A stretch of DNA of 64,000 nucleotides from Myxococcus stipitatus (GCF_021412625.1 NZ_JAKCFI010000001.1:62001-126000), one strand, 5' to 3'; positions 50,980 through 61,747 are shown, counted from the stretch's first letter. Notes: generated by a model not told the origin, from the sequence alone. Made by a program: numbers and translations.

Positions 50980-51882
50980 TTACTGCCACTGGCCCTTTTG
51001 CACCTCGAGTTTGAGCTTGTCCGGCGCCAGCTCGAACCAGCGCGGCGGCGAACCCTCCGACCGGCCCGCGCTCCCCACCGCGCGCACCGTCCACCGGTAG
51101 CGCCCGGCCGGCAGCGGCGGCAGCTTCACCTCCGGCGCCGTCGCCGCCTGGGTGAAGACGGGGGTGGCCTGTTGCTCGCGCAGCACCTCCACCTCGTAAC
51201 GCTCCGCCCCCGTTACCGCCGCCCAGACCAGCTTCACCGGGCCCAGCCGCCCCTTCGCGTCCGCCCGGCGCTTCAAGAGCGCGCCCTCCTCGGGCTGCTC
51301 CGGTCGGGGGATGCCTGGCGGGACGGGGGGCGCGGTGGGTGGGTGGCCCTTCTCCACGGACACCGTCTCACCTGGGCCGACGGGGCGGGTGACGCCCTCG
51401 GCCTCCACGCGCACCGGAGGCCCCCGGGTGACGGTGACGATGGTGGTGCCCGCGTCCGGGTGGACCTGCACGGTGAAGGCCGAGGGCTGCGGGGCTCCCG
51501 GGGCGGCCACCTGCGCGCCCGCGGCGTTGGCCGCCGCCGACGCCTGGGTGTAGCGCGCGGCGCGGAAGTGCTCCTCGGCCACCTTGAGCCGGGCCGCCGC
51601 CTCCCGCAGGCCCGTGTCGTCCCGGGCCTGCGCCATCAACGTGCGCGCCGTCTCCAGCGCCTTGAGGGCCAGCACCCGCTCCTGGCCCGGCAGCCGGAGC
51701 CGCGTGCCCGCCGCGACGCTGTCCGACGACAGGTTGTTGAGCGCGCGCAGCTCCGCCGCCGCCGCCGCGTCGCCGAGCACGCGCTCGGCCACCTCCCGCA
51801 GCGACTCGTTGGCGCCCACCACGGTGGACTCCTGCGAAGGAGCCAGTCCCAGCCACGCGACCAGGAGCAGTGCCGTCCTCAT
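50980..51882 (-). CDS. Exported LysM-like protein with C-terminal Fn3-like domain, 300 aa
   Basis: Starts MRTALLLVAWLGLAPSQES, a plausible export signal. Residues about 20-70 look like a LysM-type module (VVGANESLREVAERVLGDAAAAAELRALNNLSSDSVAAGTRLRLP). A helical stretch (about 72-125) and a Pro-rich linker follow, then a beta-sandwich fibronectin-like domain near the C-terminus (LGPVKLVWAAVTGAERYEVEVLREQQ...LPAGRYRWTVRAVGSAGRSEGSPPRWFEL). ATG 51882 and the TGA stop of the FecR gene overlap as ATGA, so translation is coupled. Peptidoglycan or polysaccharide contact is inferred from LysM; no enzyme domain is visible. Confidence 0.8.
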   Translation of the reverse strand: MRTALLLVAWLGLAPSQESTVVGANESLREVAERVLGDAAAAAELRALNNLSSDSVAAGTRLRLPGQERVLALKALETARTLMAQARDDTGLREAAARLKVAEEHFRAARYTQASAAANAAGAQVAAPGAPQPSAFTVQVHPDAGTTIVTVTRGPPVRVEAEGVTRPVGPGETVSVEKGHPPTAPPVPPGIPRPEQPEEGALLKRRADAKGRLGPVKLVWAAVTGAERYEVEVLREQQATPVFTQAATAPEVKLPPLPAGRYRWTVRAVGSAGRSEGSPPRWFELAPDKLKLEVQKGQWQ

Positions 51883-52352
51883 TGGAAGACAATCTCCCTT
51901 CCGGCCTGGATGGTGGCCGCCGGCGTGGTGACGGAAAGCGACTGGGTGGCGGGCCGCTCGACCTCCGCGTCGATGCGCCCTCGCAGCACGGTGAGGTCCG
52001 TGCGCGGGCGCCCCGGCCGGGGCCGCGTCTCCGCGATGCCGATGAGCGAGTCCCCGCCCAGGTGCACCGTGCTGCCATTGCCGGCGAACACGAGGTCCGC
52101 GCCCGCGCCCGCCTCCGTGCGCACCTTGTCGTTCTCGTACAAGGGGACGCCGTCGCTGGCGGTGCTCCACTCGTCCGCCGTGGCGCGCTTGATCTGCACG
52201 TTGCCCTTGAGCCCCCGCAGGTGCGCCCGGGGCGCGGGCTGCGTCGCGGTGGCCGGCGCCAACGACTCCGGCTTGTCCTCGGAGTCGCAGCCGAGTGGCG
52301 AAGCCGTGAGTGCGAGCGCGAGCAGCATGGAGAGCCAGCGTCGTCCAGTCAC
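51879..52352 (-). CDS. FecR-domain lipoprotein, 157 aa
   Basis: Lipoprotein with a FecR-type beta domain. The signal peptide RRWLSMLLALALTASPLGC gives lipobox SPLGC at residue 22. The FecR region (about 42-157) reads HLRGLKGNVQIKRATADEWSTASDGVPLYENDKVRTEAGAGADLVFAGNGSTVHLGGDSLIGIAET...LRGRIDAEVER. FecR domains often relay envelope signals, but there is no neighbouring sigma factor here; stand-alone FecR lipoproteins adjacent to LysM proteins are known in myxobacteria. The GTG at 52352 has no good ribosome site, so the exact start is uncertain. Its stop overlaps the next gene's ATG by four bases. Confidence 0.83.
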   Translation of the reverse strand: MTGRRWLSMLLALALTASPLGCDSEDKPESLAPATATQPAPRAHLRGLKGNVQIKRATADEWSTASDGVPLYENDKVRTEAGAGADLVFAGNGSTVHLGGDSLIGIAETRPRPGRPRTDLTVLRGRIDAEVERPATQSLSVTTPAATIQAGREIVFQ

Positions 52353-52394
52353 GAGAGGGGGTCCGTCCGGGAGGAGATCCAGGAAGACCCTACG

Positions 52395-53198
52395 CTAATC
52401 CAATCGGCGGTGCTGGAGGCAGGGGAGGTTGCGGCGCACGCGCGCTTGCATCTCCGGGTCCACTGGCGCCACCGCCAGCCCCTCCCCCTCGGACGCCCGC
52501 GCCGTGACGAGCCCCCAGGGGTCCACCACCATGGAGTGGCCATACGTCTGCCGGTTGGCCGAATGCCTGCCTCCCTGCGCGGGCGCCAGCACGTACGCCT
52601 GGTTCTCGATGGCCCGGGCCCGCAGCAGCACCTCCCAGTGGTCCTTGCCGGTCATCAGGGTGAAGGCCGCCGGGACCGCCAGCAGCGTCGCCCCGTCCCG
52701 CGACAGCCGCCGGTACAGCTCCGGGAAGCGCACGTCGTAGCAGACCGACAGGCCCAACCGTCCCACCTCCGTCTGCGCCGCCACCACCTCCGTCCCCGGC
52801 GCCACCGCAGCGGACTCCTGGTAGGTCGCTCCATCACCTACATCCACGTCGAACAGGTGCATCTTCCGGTAGGTGGCCAGCCGCGCGCCGTCCGGGCCGA
52901 ACAGGACGCTGGTGTTGTACAGCCGCCCACCCGGGGCCCCGGCCTCCAGCACGCTGCCGGCGAGCAGGGTGACGCGCAGCTCGCGGGCCAGCTGGGCCAT
53001 GCGTGACAGGGTGGGGCCCTCCAGCGTCTCCGCGGCCGCCGGGCGCTCGGGCTCCGGCCCCATCCACGAGAAGTTCTCCGGGAGCCCCACCAGGCGGGCG
53101 CCCAGCTCGGCGGCGCGCCGGACGAGCCGGGTAGCGGCTTCCACGTTGTGGGCCTTGTCCGCGGTGGACACCATCTGGGCGGCGGCGATGAGGTGCAT
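52395..53198 (-). CDS. Carbon-nitrogen hydrolase (nitrilase superfamily, Nit1/omega-amidase-like), 267 aa
   Basis: Amidase of the nitrilase superfamily. The catalytic triad is visible: Glu in LGARLVGLPENFSW, Lys in TYRKMHLFDVDV and Cys in LGLSVCYDVRFPELYRRL. The second Glu and the C-terminal part (QAYVLAPAQGGRHSANRQTYGHSMVVDPWGLV) are typical of the Nit/omega-amidase branch, whose members repair deaminated glutathione or hydrolyse alpha-ketoglutaramate. Length fits. ATG 53198 lies about 210 bases from rimP, which is divergent. A perfect repeat CCTGGAC-5-GTCCAGG (53244-53262) sits in this gap. Confidence 0.92.
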   Translation of the reverse strand: MHLIAAAQMVSTADKAHNVEAATRLVRRAAELGARLVGLPENFSWMGPEPERPAAAETLEGPTLSRMAQLARELRVTLLAGSVLEAGAPGGRLYNTSVLFGPDGARLATYRKMHLFDVDVGDGATYQESAAVAPGTEVVAAQTEVGRLGLSVCYDVRFPELYRRLSRDGATLLAVPAAFTLMTGKDHWEVLLRARAIENQAYVLAPAQGGRHSANRQTYGHSMVVDPWGLVTARASEGEGLAVAPVDPEMQARVRRNLPCLQHRRLD

Positions 53199-53243
53199 GG
53201 GCCCGTTATAACGCCCGCTCGACGCGCGGAACCCCTGGGAATT

Positions 53244-53262
53244 CCTGGACCTGTTGTCCAGG
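53244..53262. promoter_or_regulatory. Perfect inverted repeat between nitrilase and rimP genes
   Basis: CCTGGAC (53244-53250), CTGTT, GTCCAGG (53256-53262): a 7-bp dyad 46 bases upstream of the nitrilase ATG. Position in a divergent gap fits an operator; a short RNA hairpin is an alternative. Confidence 0.35.
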
Positions 53263-53335
53263 TTTCACGGGGCGCTAGAGGGAGCGTCCTTCCTTTACAC
53301 TCCGCTGGGGCGTGTGTTACGGACGCGCCCGACAT

Positions 53336-53388
53336 TTTTCGATGTGCATCTCGAAAAGTGGGCCGCCGTGCCCGCTTTTCGCGTTTTT
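53336..53388 (+). terminator. Attenuator-like exclusive hairpins in the rimP operon leader
   Basis: A 12-bp stem CGAAAAGTGGGC (53352-53363) / GCCCGCTTTTCG (53370-53381), with one G-T pair and a six-base loop, is followed two bases later by TTTTT (53384-53388): a classic intrinsic terminator located 20 bases before the rimP ATG at 53408. Its left arm also pairs upstream: TTTTCGA (53336-53342) with TCGAAAA (53351-53357), forming an alternative hairpin that would block the terminator. This geometry is that of an attenuator controlling the rimP-nusA-infB operon. Confidence 0.65.
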
Positions 53389-53407
53389 GGAGACTGGTTT
53401 CCCGGTT

Positions 53408-53893
53408 ATGTCGGAGAAGAACCTCAAGCAGACGGTGGAGGAGCGGGCGAGCGCGGTGCTCGACCCCATCGTCGCGGGTGAAGGCCTGGAGCTCGTGGAC
53501 CTGGAGTTCGTCCGGGAGCGCGAGGGTTGGGTGCTTCGCCTCTTCATCGACAAGCCGGGAGGACGGGTGGGACTGGACGAGTGCAGTCAGGTCTCCCGCG
53601 CGGTGGACCCGGTGCTGGACGTGGAGGACATCATCCCCCACGAGTACAGCCTGGAGGTCTCCAGCCCCGGGGTGGACCGGCCGCTGAAGAAGCCGGCGCA
53701 CTTCGCGAAGGTGCAGGGTCAGAAGGTGAAGGTGAAGACGTTCGGCCCGGTGGGTGAGCCGCCGCGCAAGAACTTCACCGGCACCCTGACCGGGGTGGCG
53801 GGCGACGGCATCTCGGTGGAGGTGGAGGGTGCCGGTACCTTCCACATCCACTTCAAGGACATCGCCAAGGCGAACCTGGAGTTCGAGTTCTAG
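53408..53893 (+). CDS. rimP: Ribosome maturation factor RimP, 161 aa
   Basis: Assists 30S maturation. It begins MSEKNLKQTVEERASAVLDPIVAGEGLELVDLEFVREREGWVLRLFIDKPGGRVGLDECSQVSRAVDPVLDVEDIIPHEYSLEVSSPGVDRPLKKPAHFAKVQGQ; the SSPGVDRPL motif is diagnostic. The C-terminal SH3-like part ends near LEFEF. Length is typical (about 150-160). It is the first gene of the conserved rimP-nusA-infB cluster and directly follows the attenuator-like hairpins at 53336-53388. Frame readings starting at 53312 run through that hairpin and are not accepted. Confidence 0.95.
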   Translation: MSEKNLKQTVEERASAVLDPIVAGEGLELVDLEFVREREGWVLRLFIDKPGGRVGLDECSQVSRAVDPVLDVEDIIPHEYSLEVSSPGVDRPLKKPAHFAKVQGQKVKVKTFGPVGEPPRKNFTGTLTGVAGDGISVEVEGAGTFHIHFKDIAKANLEFEF

Positions 53894-53956
53894 ACGTCGA
53901 CATACAGGGCCCCCCTCCGCGCGGGGGCGGCCCGTGGACCCATTCAGGAGAACACC

Positions 53957-55657
<1,701 letters not shown>

Positions 55658-55680
55658 GCTAGGACGAGAGGAGCGTGGAC

Positions 55681-55989
55681 GTGGGGCGCCCGACCGGCCG
55701 CTCGGAGCCGGGTGAGCAGAGCGCGTGGTCAGGCCCGGTCCGGACGTGCGTCGGATGCGGGTCCAAGCGACCGCAGGCGGAGCTCACCCGGTTCGTGGTA
55801 GGGCCCGGTGGTGCGGTGGTGGTGGACAGGGAGCGGCGGCTGCCCGGACGGGGCGCCTACCTGTGCGGTGTCGGTTGTCTGACGGCAGCGCTGAAGCGGA
55901 AGGCCTTTGGAAGGTGCTTTCGCGGGAAGGCGGGGTTGGTAGACCCGTCGCAGCTCGGGCAAGCATGGGTGCTTGCGCCAGCGCCATGA
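55681..55989 (+). CDS. ylxR: YlxR-family RNA-binding protein (DUF448), 102 aa
   Basis: Small RNA-binding protein always found between nusA and infB; B. subtilis YlxR (RnpM) modulates RNase P. Motifs are RTCVGCGSKRPQAELTRFVVGPGGAVVVDRERRLPGRGAYLCGVGCLTAALKRKAFGRCFRG: the RTCxGCxxKR and GRGAYLC blocks are diagnostic. GTG 55681 has AGGAG seven bases upstream, while the GTG at 55675 is too close to it. An unusually basic, Pro-rich C-terminus (LAPAP) ends the protein. Between ylxR and infB there are about 115 bases. Confidence 0.92.
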   Translation: MGRPTGRSEPGEQSAWSGPVRTCVGCGSKRPQAELTRFVVGPGGAVVVDRERRLPGRGAYLCGVGCLTAALKRKAFGRCFRGKAGLVDPSQLGQAWVLAPAP

Positions 55990-56105
55990 GGGCGAAGGGG
56001 TGTTGGGGGGGAGTGGGTGTTAAGGACCACTCGCACACATTTTCGGGTTTGAGCTAGGGTGCTGCGCCCCGGAGTCGGCGGGTGCAGCAGGCCAACAAGG
56101 GCAAT

Positions 56106-59100
56106 ATGTCGAAGAAGCGCGTCCACGAAATCGCCAAGGAGCTCAAGGGCCACGGCATTGAGCTCGACAACAAGGAGGTCGTAAACGAGCTGTCCGCGCT
56201 CGGGTACGACGTCAAGAGCCATTCGTCCTCCCTCGATGACGACCAGGCGACCGCCGCGGTCCAGAAGATCCTGGACAAGCGCAAGCCGAAGCAGGCCGCT
56301 CCGCCCGTCACGGCGAAGGGGTTCGTGGTGCGCCGCAAGGTCGGCCCGCCCTCCGGTGGTGCTTCCTCGGAGGCTGGCCAGGAGTCCATGAGCGCCGACC
56401 AGGTCGAGGCCGCGGCGCCCGAGCAGGCCCCGGTCGAGCCGCCTCAGGCCGCCGCCGCGGAGGCCCCGCCGTCCGCCCCGCCGCCGGTGGAGGCCGCCCC
56501 GCGCGCGCCCGAGCCGCCGCCGGTCGCCGAGCCGCCCGCCGCGGTCGAGGCCCCCGTGGCCGTCACCGCGCCCGTGGCGCCGCCGTCCCCCCAGCCTGCC
56601 GCCGAGGCGCCCAAGGCGCCCGTCGAGCCCCAGCCCCAGGTCGCCGCCGAGGCGCCCAAGGCTCCGGTCGAGCCCCAGCGCCCGGCCACGCCCGTCCCCC
56701 CCGCTGCCGCCGCGCAGCCACGTCCCCCCTCTCAGGAGAGCACCCACTTGCCCCAACCCCCTCCGCGCTCGCCGGTCCCGCCGACAGTCCGGACGTCTTC
56801 TTCTCAGCCTTCGTCCGCGACCGTCGTCTCCCGAGGACCCGCGCCGGGTTACGGAAACCGGGGTGGCCCGGGTGGTCGCCCCGGTGGTCCGGGCGGCCCG
56901 GGTGGTCGTCCCGGTGGTCCGGGTGGCCCGGGTGGTCGTCCCGGTGGTCCGGGCGGCCCGGGTGGTCGTCCCGGTGGTCCGGGCGGCCCGGGTGGTCGTC
57001 CCGGTGGTCCGGGGCAGGGTGGTCGTCCCGGGTATTCCTCGCAGTACCAGGCCAGCGGCCGGCCCGGGCAGGCGCCCGTGCGTCCGAGCACGTCGCCCGC
57101 GCAGGGGTCCGCCTCCGCTCCGGCGGCCCAGGGCCCCACCATCATGGTGGGCGGCGTGCCCCATGCGCAGGTCGCCCCGACGGGTGGCCAGGCGCGTCCC
57201 ACGGCCACGCAGGCCGTGGTCATCTCGCGTCCGCTCATCCAGGTCCGCCGCGTCACGCCCACGGCCGGTCAGGCCAAGCAGTACCCCATGGCGCCGGGCC
57301 GCGCGGGCATCCCCGAGCGGCGTGAGTACAAGGTCGTCCCGGACCACCTGGGCCGGGGCCGCGAACTGGTCGACGTCTCCAAGAACAAGGAGCGGGGCCA
57401 GCGCAAGCGCACCAGCGGCGATACGCAGAGCGTGTCCAAGCAGGAACTGACGGACATGGTCTGGGGCCGCGTCACCATCCCGGTGCGTGGCAAGAAGAAG
57501 AAGCCCACGAAGAAGGGCGCCAAGACGCAGATCACCCAGATGGCCGAGGAGAAGAAGGTCATCAAGCTCCAGGAGGGCATCACCGTCTCCGATCTGGGCC
57601 AGCGCATGGGTGTGCGCAGCGCGGAGCTCATCAAGAAGCTGATGGGCCTGGGGAAGATGGCCACGGCGAACCAGATGGTGGACGCCGACACCGCGGAGAT
57701 GATCGCCACCGACTACGGCTGGAAGATCGACCGCGTGGGCTTCGAGGTGGAGGACTACCTGCCGGAGGTCGACGCCCGTCCCGAGGACGAGCGTCCGCGT
57801 CCGCCGGTGGTCACCATCATGGGCCACGTCGACCACGGCAAGACGAGCCTGCTCGACGCCATCCGCAGCGCCAACGTGGCCGCGGGCGAGGCCGGTGGCA
57901 TCACGCAGCACATCGGCGCGTACAGCATCTCCACGGCGCGCGGTGACGTGACGTTCCTGGACACCCCGGGTCACGAGGCGTTCACGTCCATGCGCGCCCG
58001 CGGCGCCAACGTGACGGACATCGTGGTGCTGGTGGTGGCCGCCGACGACGGCGTGATGCCGCAGACCATCGAGGCCATCAAGCACGCCAAGGCGGCGGAG
58101 GTGCCCATCGTCGTCGCCATCAACAAGATGGACGTGCCGGGCGCCAACCCCGACCGCGTGAAGAAGGACCTGGCCAACCACGAGCTCGTCCCCGAGGAGT
58201 GGGGCGGCGACACCATCATGGTGCCCGTCTCCGCCAAGACGAAGCAGAACCTGGACCTGCTGCTGGAGAACCTGGCGCTGCAGGCCGAGGTGCTCGAGCT
58301 GACGGCCAACCCGGCCCGTCCGGCCGTGGGCGCCATCATCGAGGCCAAGCTGGACCGCGGCCGTGGCCCGGTGGCCACGGTGCTGGTGCAGGAGGGCACG
58401 CTCAAGCTGGGTGACGCCATCGTCACCGGCTCGCACTACGGCCGCGTCCGCGCGATGAACAACAGCCGTGGCGAGCAGGTGAAGGAGGTCAAGCCCGGCT
58501 ACTGCGCGGAGGTCATCGGCCTGTCGGGTGTCCCGAGCGCCGGCGACACCATCAACATGGTGGCGGACGAGAAGGCGGCCAAGCAGATCGCCGAGCACCG
58601 CGGCATGAAGGAGCGCCAGACGGAGCTCAGCAAGGTCAGCCGCGAGTCCCTGGAGCAGCTGTTCGCCAAGACGAAGGCGGGCGGCGGTCCCAAGGAGCTG
58701 CGCGTCGTCATCAAGGCGGACGTGCAGGGCTCGGCCGAGGCCGTCAAGCAGGCGGTGCTCAAGCTCTCCACGCACAAGGTCAAGGTGGAGGCCGTCCACA
58801 CGGGCGTGGGCGCCATCACCGAGGGCGACGTGATGCGGGCGGCGGCCTCCAAGGGCCTCGTCGTCGGCTTCAACGTGCAGCCGGAGTCCGGCGCGGAGGC
58901 CGCGGCCAAGGCGCAGGAGGTCACCCTCCAGAGCTACTCCATCATCTACGAGCTCATCGACGGGGTTCGCACGGCGATGGAGGGCCTGCTGGAGCCCATC
59001 CGCACGGAGAAGAAGCTGGGCCGCGCGGAGGTGCGCAACACCTTCAACGTCCCGCGCCTGGGCACCATCGCCGGCGCGGCGGTGCTGGACGGCGTGATGA

Positions 59101-59306
59101 AGCGCGGCGCGTTCGTCCGCCTCATGCGCGAGAACAAGCAGCTGTTCGCGGGCAAGATGGCGTCGCTGCGTCGCTTCAAGGACGACGTCAAGGAGGTCGC
59201 GCAGGGCTTCGAGTGCGGTATCGGCATCGAGAACTTCAACGACCTCAAGGCCGGCGACATCATCGAGGCCTACGAGATCGAAGAGACCCGGCAGAGCCTG
59301 ACCTAG
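56106..59306 (+). CDS. infB: Translation initiation factor IF-2, 1066 aa
   Basis: GTPase that places initiator tRNA on the ribosome. N-terminus [48 protein letters not shown] (IF2_N). Then a Pro/Ala-rich region (about 60-245) and a Gly/Pro/Arg repeat (about 250-308). A second IF2_N-like module is at about 480-535 ([27 protein letters not shown]). The G domain has GHVDHGKT (about 573), DTPGHE (about 618) and NKMD (about 671). Domains II-IV follow with the fMet-tRNA-binding C2 region. At 1066 residues it is long for the family, as in other myxobacteria. ATG 56106 gives the family start; the longer GTG reading at 56082 is less likely. A hairpin follows the stop. Confidence 0.96.
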   Translation: MSKKRVHEIAKELKGHGIELDNKEVVNELSALGYDVKSHSSSLDDDQATAAVQKILDKRKPKQAAPPVTAKGFVVRRKVGPPSGGASSEAGQESMSADQVEAAAPEQAPVEPPQAAAAEAPPSAPPPVEAAPRAPEPPPVAEPPAAVEAPVAVTAPVAPPSPQPAAEAPKAPVEPQPQVAAEAPKAPVEPQRPATPVPPAAAAQPRPPSQESTHLPQPPPRSPVPPTVRTSSSQPSSATVVSRGPAPGYGNRGGPGGRPGGPGGPGGRPGGPGGPGGRPGGPGGPGGRPGGPGGPGGRPGGPGQGGRPGYSSQYQASGRPGQAPVRPSTSPAQGSASAPAAQGPTIMVGGVPHAQVAPTGGQARPTATQAVVISRPLIQVRRVTPTAGQAKQYPMAPGRAGIPERREYKVVPDHLGRGRELVDVSKNKERGQRKRTSGDTQSVSKQELTDMVWGRVTIPVRGKKKKPTKKGAKTQITQMAEEKKVIKLQEGITVSDLGQRMGVRSAELIKKLMGLGKMATANQMVDADTAEMIATDYGWKIDRVGFEVEDYLPEVDARPEDERPRPPVVTIMGHVDHGKTSLLDAIRSANVAAGEAGGITQHIGAYSISTARGDVTFLDTPGHEAFTSMRARGANVTDIVVLVVAADDGVMPQTIEAIKHAKAAEVPIVVAINKMDVPGANPDRVKKDLANHELVPEEWGGDTIMVPVSAKTKQNLDLLLENLALQAEVLELTANPARPAVGAIIEAKLDRGRGPVATVLVQEGTLKLGDAIVTGSHYGRVRAMNNSRGEQVKEVKPGYCAEVIGLSGVPSAGDTINMVADEKAAKQIAEHRGMKERQTELSKVSRESLEQLFAKTKAGGGPKELRVVIKADVQGSAEAVKQAVLKLSTHKVKVEAVHTGVGAITEGDVMRAAASKGLVVGFNVQPESGAEAAAKAQEVTLQSYSIIYELIDGVRTAMEGLLEPIRTEKKLGRAEVRNTFNVPRLGTIAGAAVLDGVMKRGAFVRLMRENKQLFAGKMASLRRFKDDVKEVAQGFECGIGIENFNDLKAGDIIEAYEIEETRQSLT
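56855..57027 (+). repeat. 30-bp Gly-Pro-Arg coding repeat in infB
   Basis: Tandem copies of a 30-bp unit encoding [10 protein letters not shown], about five times in succession, inside the linker of IF-2 (about residues 250-308). Copies are nearly identical in DNA sequence (for example at 56921-57010), so recent expansion by slippage or unequal exchange is likely. The peptide is low-complexity, basic and flexible and is not needed for the GTPase core. Confidence 0.85.
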
Positions 59307-59331
59307 GCCCGCGCCGCGCGTCGCTTCGCGC

Positions 59332-59358
59332 CCCCGGGAAGGCCCCACCTTCCCGGGG
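59332..59358 (+). terminator. Hairpin after infB
   Basis: CCCCGGGAAGG (59332-59342) / CCTTCCCGGGG (59348-59358), an 11-bp perfect stem with a five-base loop in the 112-base gap between infB and the DUF503 gene. It is followed by AGGTTTCG rather than a T-run, so it may be a partial terminator or an mRNA-stability element within the operon. Confidence 0.45.
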
Positions 59359-59418
59359 AGGTTTCGCCCCAGGGGCGCCGGCGGACCCGCCCGGTGCTCC
59401 CGGGGTCGGGGGATTCAC

Positions 59419-60018
59419 ATGTTCGTGGGTGTCGCACGCCTCACCCTCCAGATTCCGGACAGCGGTTCGCTGAAGTCGAAGCGACAGGTGCTCCGCCGGG
59501 TGATGGACCGGGTGAAGGCCCGCTTCAACGTGGCCGTCGCGGAGGTGGAGGACCAGGACCTCTGGCAGAAGGCCTCGATCGCCCTCTCGGTGGTGGGCAA
59601 CGAGCGCCGCCACGTGGAGGAGCAGCTCGGGAAGGTCATCCACTTCGTCGAGGAGATGTACGTCGCCCCGCTGCTGGCGCGGGAGTCAGAAATCCTGGCC
59701 TTCGGAGACCAGTTGTTCTCCGGAAGCGGCGCCGCCCCGGGGGAGGGGGATGGAGCCACGGGCGAGGATGACGACCTCTCACCCGAGCAGGCGGCGGCGC
59801 ATTCGGAGGCCGCCATCGCCCGGTTCATGCGGGGGGAGAAGGCCTCGCTGGCGGAGGCGGAGGGGCTGGGGGAGTGGGAGCGCCGTCATGACGGCGACAA
59901 CGGCGGCGGCCCCGGTATGGGTCGCCCGTCTCCGTCGGGCGGTGGACGGATGACGCTGGACGAGGCACGGGCCCGCGCCCGCGCCCTGCGCAACCCGCGA
60001 GACTGGGAGAAGAAATGA
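59419..60018 (+). CDS. DUF503 (YlxP-like) protein with C-terminal extension, 199 aa
   Basis: YlxP-type protein found beside infB-rbfA in many bacteria, function unknown. Residues 1-93 are DUF503: [80 protein letters not shown]. Family members are about 90-95 residues long; here about 100 residues follow, including an acidic stretch ([22 protein letters not shown]), a Gly/Pro/Arg-rich linker and a basic helix at the end ([22 protein letters not shown]). The stop TGA overlaps the rbfA ATG (ATGA), so translation is coupled. Confidence 0.88.
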   Translation: MFVGVARLTLQIPDSGSLKSKRQVLRRVMDRVKARFNVAVAEVEDQDLWQKASIALSVVGNERRHVEEQLGKVIHFVEEMYVAPLLARESEILAFGDQLFSGSGAAPGEGDGATGEDDDLSPEQAAAHSEAAIARFMRGEKASLAEAEGLGEWERRHDGDNGGGPGMGRPSPSGGGRMTLDEARARARALRNPRDWEKK

Positions 60019-60374
60019 CGACGCATTCCCGACCCGAGCGAGTGGGGCAGGAGATCCAGGCGGCCATCGCCGACCTGCTCACCCGGGGTGAGCTGAGGGA
60101 CCCGCGCATCGGTTACATCACCATCACTGGCGTGAAGGTCTCCCCGGACCTGCGGGTCGCCCGTGTCTTCTATTCGATGATGGGCTCCGAGCAGGAGCGC
60201 ATGGATACCCAGAAGGGCCTGGACGCGGCCAAGGGCTTCGTGCGCCGCGCCGTGACGGCGGCCGTCAACCTGCGGGTGTCGCCTGAAATCTTCTTCTCCT
60301 TCGACGAATCCATCGGGGAGGGGGACAAGATCGACCGTCTGCTGCGCGAGGTCCGGGGCAAGGAAGGCTGGTAG
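60015..60374 (+). CDS. rbfA: Ribosome-binding factor A RbfA, 119 aa
   Basis: 30S assembly factor with a KH-like fold. It begins [60 protein letters not shown], where the LRDPRIG and [14 protein letters not shown] blocks are diagnostic, and ends with [28 protein letters not shown]. Length is typical (about 115-130). The ATG overlaps the stop of the DUF503 gene by four bases. truB follows after 32 bases. Confidence 0.95.
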   Translation: MTTHSRPERVGQEIQAAIADLLTRGELRDPRIGYITITGVKVSPDLRVARVFYSMMGSEQERMDTQKGLDAAKGFVRRAVTAAVNLRVSPEIFFSFDESIGEGDKIDRLLREVRGKEGW

Positions 60375-60406
60375 TTCTGGCCGCGTCCCCCCAATATTGA
60401 GTCGAC

Positions 60407-61279
60407 ATGGACGGCGTCCTCGTCATCGACAAGCCCTCGGGGCCCACGTCCTTCGACGTGGTGCGGCAGGTGCGCTCGCTCCTGCGGCTCAAGAAGGTGG
60501 GCCACACGGGGACGTTGGACCCCCTGGCCACCGGTGTGCTCCCCCTGTGCCTGGGCGAGGCCACCAAGGTGGCGGGCTTCATCACCGAGGGCGACAAGGC
60601 CTATGACGCCACCGTGCGGCTGGGCGCGGAGACGGACACCCAGGACGCCCAGGGGCAGGTGACGGCGCGCGCGCCGGTGCCCCCGCTGACGCCCGCGCTG
60701 CTGGAGGGCGCGCTCGCGCGCTTCCGGGGCTCCTTCGAGCAGGTGCCGCCCATGTATTCGGCGGTCAAGGTGGACGGCAAGCGCCTGTACGAGCTGGCCC
60801 GCGCCGGCGAGGAGGTGGAGCGCGCCGCCCGCCACGTCACCGTGTACGACCTGGTGCTGCGCGACTTCTCCGCGGACCGGCTGCACCTGTCCGTGCGCTG
60901 CTCGAAGGGCTTCTTCGTCCGCACGCTCGCCTTCGACCTGGGGCGCGCGTTGGGTTGTGGCGCGCACCTGGAGGCGCTGCGGCGCACGGCCAGCGGCCCC
61001 TTCACCCTGGCGCGGGCGCTGCCCCTGGCGGAGGTGCCGGCGCTCGCGAAGGACGGCACCCTGGCCGCCCGCCTCGTCTCCATGGGAGACGCGCTGGTGG
61101 ACCTGCCGGAGGTCCGCCTGGGGGCCGAGGACGCCCGCCGCGTCTCGCATGGCGTCCCCGTGGAGGTGCCCGCCTCGCTGCGCCCGGGCAGGGTCCGGGT
61201 GCTCGGGCCCGCCGGCGAGCTGCTCGCCGTGGCCGAGGGGGTGGCCGGCCGGCTGCGCTACCTGCGGGTCCTGGTCTAG
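60407..61279 (+). CDS. truB: tRNA pseudouridine(55) synthase TruB, 290 aa
   Basis: Makes pseudouridine 55 in the T-loop of tRNAs. Motifs are [54 protein letters not shown], where the GTLDP aspartate is the catalytic nucleophile, then [46 protein letters not shown] and [36 protein letters not shown]. Length is typical (about 290-310) and a C-terminal PUA-like tail is present (about 240-290). It completes the rimP-to-truB stretch; ribF is not next, and rpsO follows with its own promoter. Confidence 0.96.
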   Translation: MDGVLVIDKPSGPTSFDVVRQVRSLLRLKKVGHTGTLDPLATGVLPLCLGEATKVAGFITEGDKAYDATVRLGAETDTQDAQGQVTARAPVPPLTPALLEGALARFRGSFEQVPPMYSAVKVDGKRLYELARAGEEVERAARHVTVYDLVLRDFSADRLHLSVRCSKGFFVRTLAFDLGRALGCGAHLEALRRTASGPFTLARALPLAEVPALAKDGTLAARLVSMGDALVDLPEVRLGAEDARRVSHGVPVEVPASLRPGRVRVLGPAGELLAVAEGVAGRLRYLRVLV

Positions 61280-61346
61280 GCACGGGCGGGCCTGTGCGTC
61301 CGCGCACGCTCCGCTCCTGGTGGGGCTCACGGGCAGGCGTCCAAGG

Positions 61347-61375
61347 TTGACCCTGCGTAGGGCGAAGCTTATAAG
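61347..61375 (+). promoter_or_regulatory. sigma70 promoter for rpsO
   Basis: TTGACC (61347-61352), exactly 17 bases, TATAAG (61370-61375): an excellent housekeeping promoter, with the predicted start near 61382 and a leader of about 95 bases to the rpsO ATG at 61478. Confidence 0.72.
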
Positions 61376-61477
61376 CCCCCCGCTCGTTAGAAGCATGAGA
61401 CCCGGTCTGTACCCCTCCGCGGACCTGGGCGACTCAAGCGGTACTCACCACCGGAGCGGGACAGAAGGACGAATCAC

Positions 61478-61747
61478 ATGTCGCTGCATCAGGAGCGCAA
61501 GTCGGAGCTGGTGACGAAGTTCCGGACCCACGAGTCGGACACGGGGTCCCCGGAGGTGCAGGTGGCGCTGCTGTCCGAGCGCATCAACATGCTCACCGAG
61601 CACTTCAAGACGCACAAGAAGGACCACCACTCCCGGCGCGGTCTGCTGAAGCTGGTCGGCCAGCGCCGCCGGCTGCTGGACTACCTGAAGTCGAAGGACG
61701 TGACGCGGTACAAGAAGCTCATCGAGGGCCTCGGCATCCGCAAGTAG
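61478..61747 (+). CDS. rpsO: 30S ribosomal protein S15, 89 aa
   Basis: Primary 16S rRNA binding protein. [89 protein letters not shown] is full length, with the DTGSPEVQ and [25 protein letters not shown] blocks conserved. The usual rpsO-pnp neighbour arrangement is kept. It has its own promoter at 61347-61375 and a 12-bp-stem hairpin right after its stop, separating it from pnp. Confidence 0.97.
   Translation: MSLHQERKSELVTKFRTHESDTGSPEVQVALLSERINMLTEHFKTHKKDHHSRRGLLKLVGQRRRLLDYLKSKDVTRYKKLIEGLGIRK

Noticed and set aside
53294-53322. TTTACA-17-TTACGG as the rimP promoter
   Set aside because: The -10 box matches the consensus poorly; an alternative TACACT at 53296 lacks a -35. No promoter assigned.
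55857-59348. 1163-codon open frame on the minus strand
   Set aside because: Antisense to infB; reads His/Arg/Gly/Leu-rich shadow sequence without motifs.
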